Origin: Acidobacteriota bacterium
Lineage (GTDB): Bacteria; Acidobacteriota; Terriglobia; Bryobacterales; Bryobacteraceae
Length of the DNA: 64,000 nucleotides
Assembly: GCA_025350695.1 (NCBI GenBank)
Contig: JANXXI010000338.1
Location: forward strand, 1-64,000
Reading direction: 5' to 3'
Positions 7,717-17,636 of the stretch are shown here, in pieces (the first letter of the stretch is position 1; each line of letters begins with the position of its first letter). The notes beneath the pieces were generated by a model, which worked only from the letters and a program-made list of their open reading frames with translations, had not been told where the DNA came from and did no database searches. The translations under genes and the position numbers were made by a program.

Positions 7717-8869
7717 CCTCAGTTTGGGCTTGTCCATTTTGGCCGCGCAGACGATTGACGCCATGAAGTCTGCCGACATTGACGCGGGAACCGCTTTTGC
7801 TTCCGACCAAGGCAAATTCCTTTTTGCGATCCGCATGGAGCGGGAGCCGCGGCTGTTTGTTGACGAGGTTCCTGGTCCGAAGCTGGCTAGGTCGGCGGAC
7901 GGTTTGTGGACCGCCAAAGCCACTCTTGAGACCGGCACTGTGCATTCGTTTCATTACGAAGTGGACGGTAAGAAATTCGGCGGGCGGAGTGATGTGCCTG
8001 CGTTTGGGCCTGATTCCTACGAACGAGCCGGGGTGCCGAAAGGCAAGCTTTCGGAGAAGATGGTCCACACCAGCAAGATTTATCCAGGATTAGTGAGCGA
8101 TTATTGGACCTATGTTCCCGCGCAATACGACGCAGCCAAACCAGCTGCGGTCATGGTGTGGCAGGACGGCCAGGGTCTAACTTCGCGCGAAGGGCGATCA
8201 CAAATTGTTTTCGACAACCTGACGCAGGATAAGAAGATTCCGGTAATGATCCATATTTTCATCTCACCCGGTAAGGTCGGCGACAAAGCCTGGCGGAGCA
8301 TTGAATACGACACGATGAACGATACGTACGTGAAGTTTTTGCTTGAGGAGATTTTGCCTGAAGTGGGCAAGAAATACAGCTTGCGCAAGGATGGCTACAG
8401 CAGGGCGATCGCGGGCGGGTCTTCGGGCGGCATTTGCGCGTTCAGCGCAGCGTGGTTCAAGCCCGATGAGTTCAGCCGCGTGCTCAGCCGTATTGGTAGC
8501 TTCACCAGCATTCAGTGGAAGCCGGGCGTGATTGATGGCGGCAACGTTTATCCAAATAAGATTCGCAAAGAACCCAAGCGGAATATCCGTGTGTGGTTGC
8601 AGGACGGGTGGAACGATTTGGAGAACAACCATGGTTCGTGGCCACTCCAGAATATCCAAATGGCGAATTCTTTAAAGATGACGGGGTACGACTTCCACTT
8701 GAGCTTTGGACGAGGGACGCACAACGGCGCGCATGGGTCGGCGGAACTGCCACGGGAACTAGTGTGGTTGTGGCGGAATTACGATGCGGCGAAGACCAGC
8801 CAACAGTTTGAGCAAGAGGCTGAGGAGAAGGCCAAACCCATGTTCCGGGTGAATATTATTAACCGGTAG
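7688..8869 (+). CDS. Secreted esterase, enterochelin esterase-like alpha/beta hydrolase
   Basis: A 393-residue protein. A signal peptide (LLTSLSLSLGLSILAAQ) is followed by a beta-sandwich-like N-terminal domain and a putative esterase domain (PF00756 type) from about residue 120. The nucleophile elbow is GGSSGG (near 244) and a C-terminal GTHNGAHG supplies a plausible catalytic His. Enterochelin esterase relatives hydrolyse siderophores, feruloyl or other sugar esters; no siderophore genes are nearby. It overlaps the serine hydrolase gene upstream. Confidence 0.87.
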   Translation: MIRFLLTSLSLSLGLSILAAQTIDAMKSADIDAGTAFASDQGKFLFAIRMEREPRLFVDEVPGPKLARSADGLWTAKATLETGTVHSFHYEVDGKKFGGRSDVPAFGPDSYERAGVPKGKLSEKMVHTSKIYPGLVSDYWTYVPAQYDAAKPAAVMVWQDGQGLTSREGRSQIVFDNLTQDKKIPVMIHIFISPGKVGDKAWRSIEYDTMNDTYVKFLLEEILPEVGKKYSLRKDGYSRAIAGGSSGGICAFSAAWFKPDEFSRVLSRIGSFTSIQWKPGVIDGGNVYPNKIRKEPKRNIRVWLQDGWNDLENNHGSWPLQNIQMANSLKMTGYDFHLSFGRGTHNGAHGSAELPRELVWLWRNYDAAKTSQQFEQEAEEKAKPMFRVNIINR

Positions 8870-8927
8870 TTGTTTGGGGGATTCCATTCAGGCGGCCAGT
8901 GCCTTAAGCCCGGTACAATAGTAGCTC

Positions 8928-10571
8928 ATGCGCATTGCTCTCGGGCAGATCAACACCACCATAGGCGATCTGGCGGGCAACGTGGACAATATGATTGCCA
9001 CGGTCCGCCAAGCTGCCAGTAGGGATGTGGACCTCGTCGTCTTCCCAGAACTTTCAATTACCGGTTATCCACCGCAAGACTTGATTGAGCGGCCAAGTTT
9101 CGTCGCCCGATCGGTTGAGGCCGTGGACCGCCTCGTTAAGGAATCGAAAAGCCTTGAACCGGCCATGATAGTCGGTTCGATTGAACCAGCCGAAGACGGC
9201 CGGCGGGTACGGAACCTGGCCATCGTGATTCAGCGAGGTAAGATTCTGGCCAAACAGCAGAAGATGCTGCTTCCTTCCTACGACGTTTTCGACGAACAGC
9301 GTTACTTTGTGCCGTCGGCCAAGGAACAGATGGTACACATCAACGGCGTGCCCATTGCGCTGACCATATGTGAGGATGCCTGGAATGACAAATACTTTTG
9401 GCGCCATCCTCTATATGACCGCGATCCCGTGGAGGAGCTGGTTAAGGAAGGCGCCAAGGTTTTGGTCAGCATCAATGCTTCCCCTTACAACATAGGTAAG
9501 CGCGCCCAGCGTAGCCGCATGTTTGAGGCGCTCGCGTGCCGCCATGGCATTCCAGTCGTATATGTGAATTCAGTGGGTGGCAACGATCAGCTGGTTTTTG
9601 ATGGGTCCAGCTTCGCCATGAGTTCCGAAGGCGCGTTGATTGCCTCGGCAAAGAGCTTTGAAGAAGACTGCCCGGTTGTCGATTTGAAGAAGCTAAACGG
9701 CGACAAGAACGCGAACCACGAAGACGAGAATCATGCGGCTTACCAGGCGCTGGTGCTGGGCACGCGTGACTATGTGCGCAAATGCGGATTTCAGAAGGTC
9801 TTGATTGGGCTTTCTGGCGGCATCGACTCGGCATTAGTGGCGGCGCTGGCCGTAAGCGCGCTGGGCAAAGAGAACGTGATTGGCGTTGGTATGCCCGGGC
9901 CTTACTCATCGGACCACAGTGTGACGGATGCGCGGGATATGGCTCAGCGGTTGGGAGTGCGGTTTGAACTGATTTCGATCAACGGGTTATATCAGGAATT
10001 TGTGCGCACGCTTGCGCCGGTGTTTGCGGGGGCTGCCGCGGACGTAACTGAAGAGAACATTCAATCACGGTTGCGCGGCAATACCTTGATGGCTCTATCG
10101 AACAAATGGGGCGCGCTAGTGCTGACCACCGGTAACAAGAGTGAGATGGCGGTGGGTTACTGCACGCTTTATGGCGATATGTGCGGGGGCCTGGCGGTAA
10201 TTTGCGATGTACCCAAGACGCTTGTGTACAAGCTGTGCCGTGTTGCGAACCAAGTACTGGGGCCGATGATTCCGGAATCTGTATTTATCAAACCGCCATC
10301 GGCGGAATTGCGGGCCGATCAGAAAGATACGGATTCGCTGCCCGAATACGATGTGCTGGATACGATCCTGCACGCTTACATTGAAGAGTCCAAGCCGGCC
10401 GCGGATATTGCCGCGGAGCATGAGTACCCCATTGATCTTGTGCGCGACATTGCACGCAAAGTGGATAAGAACGAATACAAACGGCAACAGGCGGCGCCGG
10501 GCATAAAGCTGACCTCGAAGGCGTTCGGCATGGGCCGCCGCTTTCCCATCGCACAGAGGTTCACGGAATGA
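8928..10571 (+). CDS. nadE: Glutamine-dependent NAD+ synthetase
   Basis: Converts deamido-NAD to NAD with ATP and glutamine, the last step of NAD biosynthesis. Of 547 residues, the first ~265 are a nitrilase-type glutaminase with the Glu-Lys-Cys triad visible in FPELSITGYPP, QQKMLLPSYDVFDEQRYF and LTICEDAW. The rest is the ATP-pyrophosphatase synthetase domain with the P-loop LSGGIDSALVAALAV (near 294) and a second conserved block TTGNKSEMAVGYCTLYGD. Length matches two-domain NadE. Its stop overlaps the next start (ATGA). Confidence 0.96.
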   Translation: MRIALGQINTTIGDLAGNVDNMIATVRQAASRDVDLVVFPELSITGYPPQDLIERPSFVARSVEAVDRLVKESKSLEPAMIVGSIEPAEDGRRVRNLAIVIQRGKILAKQQKMLLPSYDVFDEQRYFVPSAKEQMVHINGVPIALTICEDAWNDKYFWRHPLYDRDPVEELVKEGAKVLVSINASPYNIGKRAQRSRMFEALACRHGIPVVYVNSVGGNDQLVFDGSSFAMSSEGALIASAKSFEEDCPVVDLKKLNGDKNANHEDENHAAYQALVLGTRDYVRKCGFQKVLIGLSGGIDSALVAALAVSALGKENVIGVGMPGPYSSDHSVTDARDMAQRLGVRFELISINGLYQEFVRTLAPVFAGAAADVTEENIQSRLRGNTLMALSNKWGALVLTTGNKSEMAVGYCTLYGDMCGGLAVICDVPKTLVYKLCRVANQVLGPMIPESVFIKPPSAELRADQKDTDSLPEYDVLDTILHAYIEESKPAADIAAEHEYPIDLVRDIARKVDKNEYKRQQAAPGIKLTSKAFGMGRRFPIAQRFTE

Positions 10572-13063
10572 ATATCAAAGCAATTGGCGGCATGTTATTG
10601 ACGTTTGGAACGGCTGCTTTCTTGGTGTCTCAATCCGCGCCGGTGGAACAAGTGGGGCCGCTTTCAAATGGCAGGTTCCTGTTGAACAGCCGCGCTGTGC
10701 TTGATCCGGCAGGCAAGCAGATTCCGATTGACACATTGCCGATGAATAGCCTACTATCGCCGGACAAGAAACATCTTCTTGTTTTGCATGGCGGGTATAA
10801 ACCGCCGTCGATTCATGTGTTCAGCGCCGAAACACTGGCCCTGGAAAGTAAGGTGACTTTACCCGATGCTTGGCTGGGCATGGCGTTCGCCCCGAGCGGC
10901 AACATGCTGTATGTAAGCGGCGGGTCAAAAGCTGCGGTCTATGAGTATCGGTTTTTGCCCGATCAAGCCAAGCTGGAATTGACCCGAACGTTCCCGCTAG
11001 TGGCGGAGAAGGATCGCAAGCCGACCGATTTTGTTGGTGACGTCACATTGTCGCCCGACGGTCGCTTGATCTACATCGCGATGCTGTTCCACGATGAAGT
11101 GGCGGTGATCAATCCCCAATCGGGCATGGTGATCGAGCACTGGAAGACCGGCCGGCGGCCGTACAGGATCCTCTTTCATCCCGATGGGAAATCGTACTTC
11201 GTCTCTGCTTGGGCTGGTTCGGCGGTGTATCAACACGACACAAATACCGGGCAGAACATCGGCATGGTTACCACGGGTCCGCACCCCACCGACATGGTTT
11301 GGCGCGACCGGCGGAAAACGATTGAGGACGGAGACAAGGACGAATCAAGCGCGCGCATTTACGTTACGGCCGGCAACACGAACAACGTGAATGTGATTGG
11401 TATGAGCGGCGAGCGGACCATGTCGAACGTGGAAACAATCAACGTCGGTTTGTATCCCGTGATGCCGGCTGGAATGACTCCAAATGCTCTGGCCCTAAGC
11501 CCGGATAAAAACAAGTTGTTTGTGGCCTGCGCCGATGCGAACGCCGTGGCTATGGTGGATGTTTCGACGCCTAAGTCCCGCGTGGAAGGCTTCATCCCTT
11601 CGGCATGGTATCCGACGGCGGTGCGCGTGTTGCCCGACAACCGGCTGCTCATTTTCAACGGTCGTGGTACGCGTAGCTATCCGAATCCGAAAGGGCCAAA
11701 CCCCTCGAAGAAGGCGGCGCCTCTGCATGAAGGCGTTCGTACCGACGAGTATGTTGGCGCATTGCAAACCGGCACGATGCAGGTTATCGACCCGTTTGAC
11801 GACGAGAAGCTGGACGCTTGGACTAAGACCGTGCGCCGCAATTCGCCATACAATCCGGAGCAGTATCAAATCGCTCATCGTAACCCTTCCACGATAATTC
11901 CGCAGAATCCGGAACAAGGTGGTGGACCGATTGAACACGTGATCTATGTCATCAAAGAGAACCGGACTTATGATCAGGTGCTGGGCGATTTGGGGATCGG
12001 CAACGGCGACGCAAGCCTCACGTTGTTTGATGAAAAGATTGCGCCGAACCATCACAAATTGGCGCGGGAGTTTGTGCTTCTCGACAACTTTTATGTAAAT
12101 GCCGATGTAAGCGCCGACGGCCACAATTGGACGATGGCCGGGATTGCTCCGGATTATGTACAGCGCATGTGGCCGAACAGTTATGCGGGCCGTCGTAAGA
12201 CGTATGACTATGAAGGCGGTGAACCCGCGGCGCGGCCCCCCGGCGGTTATATTTGGTCGTCGGTATTGTCGAAGAAGCTTTCCATGCGGAACTTCGGCTA
12301 CTTTACCAATAACCTGAAAGAGGCTCCGGAATCCGGCAAGCAGGTAGCTTCAGTTCGCGACCCGCAACTTACGCCGGTTACTAACTTTGATTATCGCGGC
12401 TTCGACCTTGAGTATCTGGATGTGAATCGGGTGAAGGTGTTTCTTGCTGATTTGAAAAAGATGGAAGCTGAAAATGCCATGCCGCGGTTCATGATGGTGC
12501 GGTTGGGCAACGATCATACCAGCGGGACTTCGCCGGGCAAGTATACGCCGCAATCGCAAATGGCGGATAACGACTACGCACTAGGGCAGCTCGTCGAGGG
12601 CGTATCGGGCAGTAAGTTTTGGGCCAAGACCGCCATCTTCGTTTTGGAAGACGATGCACAGAACGGACCGGACCATGTGGATTCGCACCGGTCTCCGGCG
12701 TACGTGATTTCGCCGTATGTGAAACGTGGCGCGGTGGACCACACGATGTACAACACCACCTCAATGTTGCGTACCATGGAGTTGATCCTTGGTTTGAGTC
12801 CGTTAACCATGCATGATGCCGGGGCGCGGCCAATGGCCAACGCGTTTCAGACGACTGCGGACTTGAAACCTTATGCGGTGGAAAACCCGCGAATCGCCAT
12901 TGATGCGAGGAATCCTGCGAATGCGCCCAAGGCGGCCGAGTCGAGACGCATGAATTTCTCACAAGCCGATTCTATCGACGACGATGAGTTAAACGAGATA
13001 CTTTGGGCCGCAATACGAGGCACGCCTCCGCCGGCGCCCGTTCGGAGTTACTTTTCTAAATAA
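10568..13063 (+). CDS. Exported YVTN beta-propeller / phosphoesterase family fusion
   Basis: An 831-residue protein. After a hydrophobic signal (MLLTFGTAAFLVSQSAPV) comes a seven-bladed YVTN/YncE-like propeller (about 30-400) with repeats such as FAPSGNMLYVSGG, LSPDGRLIYIAM and LSPDKNKLFVACADANAVAMVD. A phosphoesterase domain of the alkaline phosphatase superfamily (PF04185) follows, starting at HVIYVIKENRTYDQVLGDLG and including SADGHNWTMAGIAPDYVQ and FVLEDDAQNGPDHVDSHRSP. This fusion recurs in acidobacteria. Substrate unknown; phosphonate, phospholipid or phosphate-ester cleavage outside the cytoplasm is likely. Coupled upstream to nadE and downstream to GH57 by 4- and 1-base overlaps. Confidence 0.88.
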   Translation: MNIKAIGGMLLTFGTAAFLVSQSAPVEQVGPLSNGRFLLNSRAVLDPAGKQIPIDTLPMNSLLSPDKKHLLVLHGGYKPPSIHVFSAETLALESKVTLPDAWLGMAFAPSGNMLYVSGGSKAAVYEYRFLPDQAKLELTRTFPLVAEKDRKPTDFVGDVTLSPDGRLIYIAMLFHDEVAVINPQSGMVIEHWKTGRRPYRILFHPDGKSYFVSAWAGSAVYQHDTNTGQNIGMVTTGPHPTDMVWRDRRKTIEDGDKDESSARIYVTAGNTNNVNVIGMSGERTMSNVETINVGLYPVMPAGMTPNALALSPDKNKLFVACADANAVAMVDVSTPKSRVEGFIPSAWYPTAVRVLPDNRLLIFNGRGTRSYPNPKGPNPSKKAAPLHEGVRTDEYVGALQTGTMQVIDPFDDEKLDAWTKTVRRNSPYNPEQYQIAHRNPSTIIPQNPEQGGGPIEHVIYVIKENRTYDQVLGDLGIGNGDASLTLFDEKIAPNHHKLAREFVLLDNFYVNADVSADGHNWTMAGIAPDYVQRMWPNSYAGRRKTYDYEGGEPAARPPGGYIWSSVLSKKLSMRNFGYFTNNLKEAPESGKQVASVRDPQLTPVTNFDYRGFDLEYLDVNRVKVFLADLKKMEAENAMPRFMMVRLGNDHTSGTSPGKYTPQSQMADNDYALGQLVEGVSGSKFWAKTAIFVLEDDAQNGPDHVDSHRSPAYVISPYVKRGAVDHTMYNTTSMLRTMELILGLSPLTMHDAGARPMANAFQTTADLKPYAVENPRIAIDARNPANAPKAAESRRMNFSQADSIDDDELNEILWAAIRGTPPPAPVRSYFSK

Positions 13064-15081
13064 TGGGCCGAATTCACGTCTGCTTTGTCTGGCACATGCA
13101 CCAGCCTTTTTATAAAGATCTCGCTACGGGTGAATACAAATTACCGTGGACCCGGATGCATGCCTTGAAGGATTACTACGGTATGGTGAAGGTGCTGGAG
13201 GACTTTCCAAAAGTTCATCAGACGTTCAATCTGGTCCCTTCGATGATGGTCCAGTTGGAGGAATACGTTGCCGGAACCGCCGTCGATCCTTTTCTGCGAT
13301 GCGCCCTAAAACCGGCTGAAGAGCTAACGCACGCCGAGCAGAACTTCATTCTGCAATATTTCTTCCAAGCCAATGTCGGCCGGATGATCTACCGCTTCCC
13401 GCGCTATGGACAGTTGTACGAAGCCAGCCAGCAACTGCGGCGCACCTTCACACCGCAAGAGTTTCGCGACCTACAGGTTTTGAGCCAAGTGGCGTGGTTC
13501 GACGAGGAATTTTTGGCAAACGACCGGGATGTGGTGGACCTGGTGCGCAAGGGCCGCAACTACACGATTGAAGAACAGCGGATGATGGGCCGTAAGCAGC
13601 GCGAGATCATGTCGAAAGTGCTGCCGGTGTATCAGGAATTTTCCGATCGCGGGCAAATCGAAATCTCAGCCACACCCTTCTACCATCCTATCCTGCCTTT
13701 GCTGTGTGATTCCGATATTGCCGGTGTGTCTCACCAGGGCGTCCCACTACCGTCGCGCTTCCGCTATCCGGAGGACGCGCGCTATCAGTTAGTTAAAGCT
13801 CGCGAGTATATGAAGACGACGTTTGGTAAGGCGCCAGACGGATTGTGGCCGTCAGAGGGTTCAGTATCGGACGAAGCGATGAAGATCGCCGCGCAAACAG
13901 GCTTTAAGTGGTTCGCTACAGACAATGGCGTGTTGGGACGGACGCTCGGCACAACGGCCGGCGTGCATGAAACGTATCGCATCTACAACTGGAAGAACGA
14001 TGGGCACGAGATGAAGTGCATCTTCCGCGATCATTACTTAAGCGATTTGATTGGGTTCGTCTATTCGCAGATGGGGCCGGCGGACGCGGCGCAGCATTTT
14101 CTAGACCGGATCCGCGAGAATTGCGGCGGGCGCGACGCGATGGTGCCGGTGATTCTGGATGGCGAAAATGCCTGGGAATATTACGACAAAGGCGGACGTG
14201 AATTCCTCCGCGAACTGTACCAGCGGATCAGTGATGCTCCCGATATGGATGCCGTTACGGTGAGCGAGGCCATGGGGGCCAATCCGTCGCATGAGATTGG
14301 GCATATTTTCCCTGGGTCGTGGATCAGCGCGAATTTCGATGTGTGGATCGGAGCTGAAGAAGACAATCAGGCATGGCAAATGCTGTTGCGCGCGCGCGAG
14401 TCCTATGAGACGGGCAAGGACAAAGTTTCGGCTGAAGCGCGGGAGATGGCGTTCGAGGAGTTGATGATTGCCGAGGGCAGCGATTGGAACTGGTGGTACG
14501 GACCCGAGCATGATTCGGCCAACCGCGTCGAGTTCGATCAACTGTTCCGCGGGCACTTGGCGAATGTTTATAAATCGCTCGAAATCAGTCCGCCAGAAGA
14601 GTTGTCACGCACCATCTTGCAAATGTCGGTGACCGACTCGCACGATAAGCCGACGGGGCGGATCAAGCCGACGATTGACGGAGCGGTGAGCTCTTATTTC
14701 GAATGGCTGGGCGCGGGCAATTACCGGATTGAGGATAAGTCGGGCGCAATGCATAGCCAGCGCGGAATGATTCAGAGCATGTCGTATGGCACCGATAGTC
14801 AGAATCTATTTCTCCGGATCGATTTTCACGAGATGCCACCGGCGAAGAGTTTGGAGCTGCATTTTAAGACGGATACGGTAGAGATACAACTTACGTCACA
14901 GCGATTCTGTCTGGACCGGATTTTGGAGGCGGCGATTTCGTTGCGGGAACTCGGCGTGCAGCCTGGGGAGACTCTGCGGTTCCAGCTCTCGGTGTGGAAG
15001 GATCATTTGCCGGTGGCGGCGATTCCACAGTTGGGGTGGCTGGAGATGGATACGGCGGATCCTAGCGAGTGGCCTGGGTAG
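13063..15081 (+). CDS. Glycoside hydrolase family 57 protein
   Basis: A 672-residue alpha-glucan-active enzyme candidate (alpha-amylase, 4-alpha-glucanotransferase or branching type). GH57 signatures seen are HMHQP (11-15), the block GLWPSEGSVSDEAM with the likely nucleophile Glu (near 264), and ILDGENAWEYY with the likely acid Asp (near 365). The last ~170 residues look like a beta-rich accessory domain. There is no signal peptide, so it probably acts in the cytoplasm on glycogen-like polymer. ATG 13063 shares its first base with the preceding TAA, implying translational coupling, although the neighbours do not suggest a common pathway. Confidence 0.92.
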   Translation: MGRIHVCFVWHMHQPFYKDLATGEYKLPWTRMHALKDYYGMVKVLEDFPKVHQTFNLVPSMMVQLEEYVAGTAVDPFLRCALKPAEELTHAEQNFILQYFFQANVGRMIYRFPRYGQLYEASQQLRRTFTPQEFRDLQVLSQVAWFDEEFLANDRDVVDLVRKGRNYTIEEQRMMGRKQREIMSKVLPVYQEFSDRGQIEISATPFYHPILPLLCDSDIAGVSHQGVPLPSRFRYPEDARYQLVKAREYMKTTFGKAPDGLWPSEGSVSDEAMKIAAQTGFKWFATDNGVLGRTLGTTAGVHETYRIYNWKNDGHEMKCIFRDHYLSDLIGFVYSQMGPADAAQHFLDRIRENCGGRDAMVPVILDGENAWEYYDKGGREFLRELYQRISDAPDMDAVTVSEAMGANPSHEIGHIFPGSWISANFDVWIGAEEDNQAWQMLLRARESYETGKDKVSAEAREMAFEELMIAEGSDWNWWYGPEHDSANRVEFDQLFRGHLANVYKSLEISPPEELSRTILQMSVTDSHDKPTGRIKPTIDGAVSSYFEWLGAGNYRIEDKSGAMHSQRGMIQSMSYGTDSQNLFLRIDFHEMPPAKSLELHFKTDTVEIQLTSQRFCLDRILEAAISLRELGVQPGETLRFQLSVWKDHLPVAAIPQLGWLEMDTADPSEWPG

Positions 15082-15106
15082 GTTTTATTGGCGGTAGAGA
15101 CTTCTG

Positions 15107-15138
15107 CCGGTTCCTTTTGATGGAACCGGTTTCACTTC
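15107..15138 (+). terminator. Possible terminator after the GH57 gene
   Basis: Perfect 8-bp inverted repeat CCGGTTCC/GGAACCGG (15107-15114, 15122-15129) with a 7-base loop, then TTTCACTTC. The T run is short, so this is a weak intrinsic terminator. Confidence 0.5.
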
Positions 15139-15739
15139 ACCCGTTTTCGCTGCCGCCCAGCAGCTTCGCCTGCTTTACAGGAACCTCCTTGGCCAAATCT
15201 TAACCAGGAGGCTGCTTTCGAGTATACGATGCCAACGCGTTCGGCCTCAGCAGGCAGGCGCAACAGGAAACGCGGATGTTCCCCGCCGCCGCTCCAAAAC
15301 GAAATACTTGTAGGTTGTAGAACTCGGCCAACCCGCCCATGGGAATCTGGATCAAGCAAAACTGCCGTCTCACAACAAACACATTTCCTAACCCCCGCAA
15401 TCACAATCACTTACCGAATTCCGAAGCCGCAACCCCTTGCAGCCGCTTGCTACGCTTTTAACCAAAGAGATAAACTCTGCGCAGAATACTCTTTTTGAAG
15501 CGCTCCCCGCAAGGGGAGCCAGCCCTCGTATCGATTCGAGAAGCTAATAAAACTTAGTTGGTGGGACCGGTCAAACGGAAGTGGGGAAAGATGATCAAGA
15601 TTACGACTACGCCGACTGGCATGCGTCCGAACTCGGTGGTGACGAAACTGCTGGCGATGGTTCGGGCGCACTTGAATTCTGAAATGTAGAAAGGGCACAC
15701 GTCGGATTGAACAAATTGGCATCAAGGTGCGTACCTTCT
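15139..15739. other. Gene-free stretch with a small hairpin and a 32-codon open frame
   Basis: About 600 bases without a convincing gene. It holds a perfect hairpin GCTCCCC-GCAA-GGGGAGC at 15502-15519 lacking a T run, and a short frame at 15591-15689 (MIKITTTPTGMRPNSVVT) preceded by GGGGAAAG. The peptide matches nothing I know; it may be a true small gene or the end of a lost one. Confidence 0.4.
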
Positions 15740-17527
15740 ATGATGAATACCGTTCAAACTGGCGAAACCTCTCCTCAGAAACCACTGCGCTTGTGGCCGG
15801 GCGTAGCTGCGGCCGTCCTGCTATGTCTGCTCAAGTTTGTCCTGCCCACCGTTGTGCCCGAGGCCGCGGTTATAGCAATGCTTGGCGGCGTCTTGTGCGG
15901 TCTGGCTATCTTTGTGTGGTGGGCATTCTTCAGCTGTGCGCCGCGGACGGAACGTTGGGGGACTTTCGTCCTGATGATTGTCGCGTCGGCCGCAACGTGG
16001 TTCATTCTCCACAAGTCGATTGCCACGGCGATGATGGGGATGATGTTCGCCTTCTATTCCATCCCGGTGCTGAGCCTCTCACTGGTTATCTGGGCGGTGC
16101 TCAGCCAACGGCTTTCGGATGGGCTCCGGCGCGCGTCGCTGGTTGTGACCATCTTGCTGGCTTGCGGCGGATGGACGCTGCTGCGGACCGATGGCCTTAG
16201 AGGTGGCGGCGCTGACTTAGCCTGGCGTTGGACGAAGACCAGTGAGGAACGGCTAGTGGCTCTGCAGCCCGCGGCAATGGCCAAGATCCCTGAAGAACAA
16301 CCTGTAGTCAACAAAGCTGAAGACCATCCGGTTGCCCTCCCACCCGTTCCCGTGGCGGCGAGGACCATCGCCAACTGGCCCGGATTTCGCGGACCCGGCC
16401 GCGACAGCATCGTTTCCGTTATACGAATCAAGACAGACTGGTCCGCCTCACCTCCAGTGGAGTTATGGCGGCGGCAGATCGGGCCTGGCTGGTCGTCCTT
16501 CGCCGTTAGCGGTGACCTTCTCTATACTCAGGAGCAGCGTGGAGACGACGAGATCGTCAGCTGCTACAACGCAAACACCGGCGTTCCGGTATGGGTGCAT
16601 CGCGACGCCGCCAGGTTCTGGGAATCGAACGCAGGTGCGGGCCCACGCGCGACGCCAACCTTGCACGAAGGCCGTGTGTACTCCTTTGGCGCCACCGGAA
16701 TTTTGAACGCGTTAGACGCCCGCAACGGCGCAGTGTTGTGGTCGCGCAACGCGGCGTCCGACACGGGCAAGAAGATCCCGGGCTGGGGTTTTGCAAGCTC
16801 GCCGCTGGTGGTTGGGGATCTGGTGGTTGTGGCCACGGCCGGTCAACTCGCCGCCTACGACGCCTCGACAGGTGCTCCACGCTGGTTCGGCCCAAAGGAT
16901 GGCGGAGGCTACAGTTCACCACAACTCTTGAAGCTAGGTGGAGTGGAGCAGATTCTGTTGATTAGCGGAATTGGCGCAACGAGCGTGGCGCCGGCGGACG
17001 GGGCGGTGCTTTGGACGTACCCGTGGCCGGATACTGGCGGCATTTTGCAAGGAGCGGTAACAGCGGATGGCGACCTTCTAATCGGTGGTGGTGGCGCAAT
17101 GGGCGGAACAGGTTTACGCCGCGTTTCGGTTTCACACGGGCCCAGCGGTTGGAACATTGAAGAGCGCTGGACCTCCAACGGGTTGAAGCCCTACTTCAGC
17201 GACTTCGTTGTTCGCGATGGCCATGCGTTCGGCTTCGACGGTAACATTCTCGCCTGCATCGACCTGAAGGATGGCAAGCGTAAATGGAAGGGCGGACGCT
17301 ACGGCCAAGGACAAATGGTCCTATTGCTGGATCAGGGCTTGTTACTGGTGCTGTCGGAAGAGGGTGAGCTCGCGCTGGTTAGAGCGGCCACCGACCAGTT
17401 CACACAGCTTGCGCGATTCCCGGCAATGGAAGGCAAGACCTGGAACCATCCGGTGGTGGCCGGGGATCGCCTACTGGTGCGTAACGGCAGCGAAATGGTT
17501 GCGTTCCGGCTTGCCCTTGCGCCCTAA
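15740..17527 (+). CDS. Membrane-anchored PQQ-like beta-propeller protein
   Basis: About 595 residues from ATG 15740 (a second ATG is at 15743; a TTG at 15707 is also possible). The first ~150 residues contain about four hydrophobic membrane segments (AAVLLCLLKFVLP, AMLGGVLCGLAIFVWWAFF, VLMIVASAATWFIL and a fourth near VLSLSLVIWAVL). A Pro/Ala linker leads to a PQQ/BamB-like propeller with blades such as LLYTQEQRGDDEIVSCYNAN, GILNALDARNGAVLW and NILACIDLKDGKRKWKG. The blade pattern fits structural propellers of the PQQ-enzyme type, but I see no clear dehydrogenase active site; a scaffold or sensor role is as likely. Orphan, followed by a hairpin element. Confidence 0.85.
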   Translation: MMNTVQTGETSPQKPLRLWPGVAAAVLLCLLKFVLPTVVPEAAVIAMLGGVLCGLAIFVWWAFFSCAPRTERWGTFVLMIVASAATWFILHKSIATAMMGMMFAFYSIPVLSLSLVIWAVLSQRLSDGLRRASLVVTILLACGGWTLLRTDGLRGGGADLAWRWTKTSEERLVALQPAAMAKIPEEQPVVNKAEDHPVALPPVPVAARTIANWPGFRGPGRDSIVSVIRIKTDWSASPPVELWRRQIGPGWSSFAVSGDLLYTQEQRGDDEIVSCYNANTGVPVWVHRDAARFWESNAGAGPRATPTLHEGRVYSFGATGILNALDARNGAVLWSRNAASDTGKKIPGWGFASSPLVVGDLVVVATAGQLAAYDASTGAPRWFGPKDGGGYSSPQLLKLGGVEQILLISGIGATSVAPADGAVLWTYPWPDTGGILQGAVTADGDLLIGGGGAMGGTGLRRVSVSHGPSGWNIEERWTSNGLKPYFSDFVVRDGHAFGFDGNILACIDLKDGKRKWKGGRYGQGQMVLLLDQGLLLVLSEEGELALVRAATDQFTQLARFPAMEGKTWNHPVVAGDRLLVRNGSEMVAFRLALAP

Positions 17528-17548
17528 TGGCAGCCCGTGGTGGAAGAC

Positions 17549-17607
17549 CGCTCCCTTACGTCACGGCTCGGTAACGTATTGAAACTACCGAGGCGCGAGC
17601 GTAAGCG
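17549..17607. repeat. REP-like palindromic hairpin
   Basis: Two nested stems pair across the element: CTTACG (17555-17560) with CGTAAG (17600-17605), and CTCGGTA (17567-17573) with TACCGAG (17586-17592). It lies about 30 bases after the PQQ gene stop and has no T run. Size and structure suggest a repetitive extragenic palindrome; no second copy was recognised in this window. Confidence 0.6.
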
Positions 17608-17636
17608 CAAAAGGTGAATATGACCGGCCAGCGCAA

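Noticed and set aside
15502-15519. Hairpin as a rho-independent terminator
   Set aside because: Perfect stem but no T run on either strand after it and no gene ending close by.
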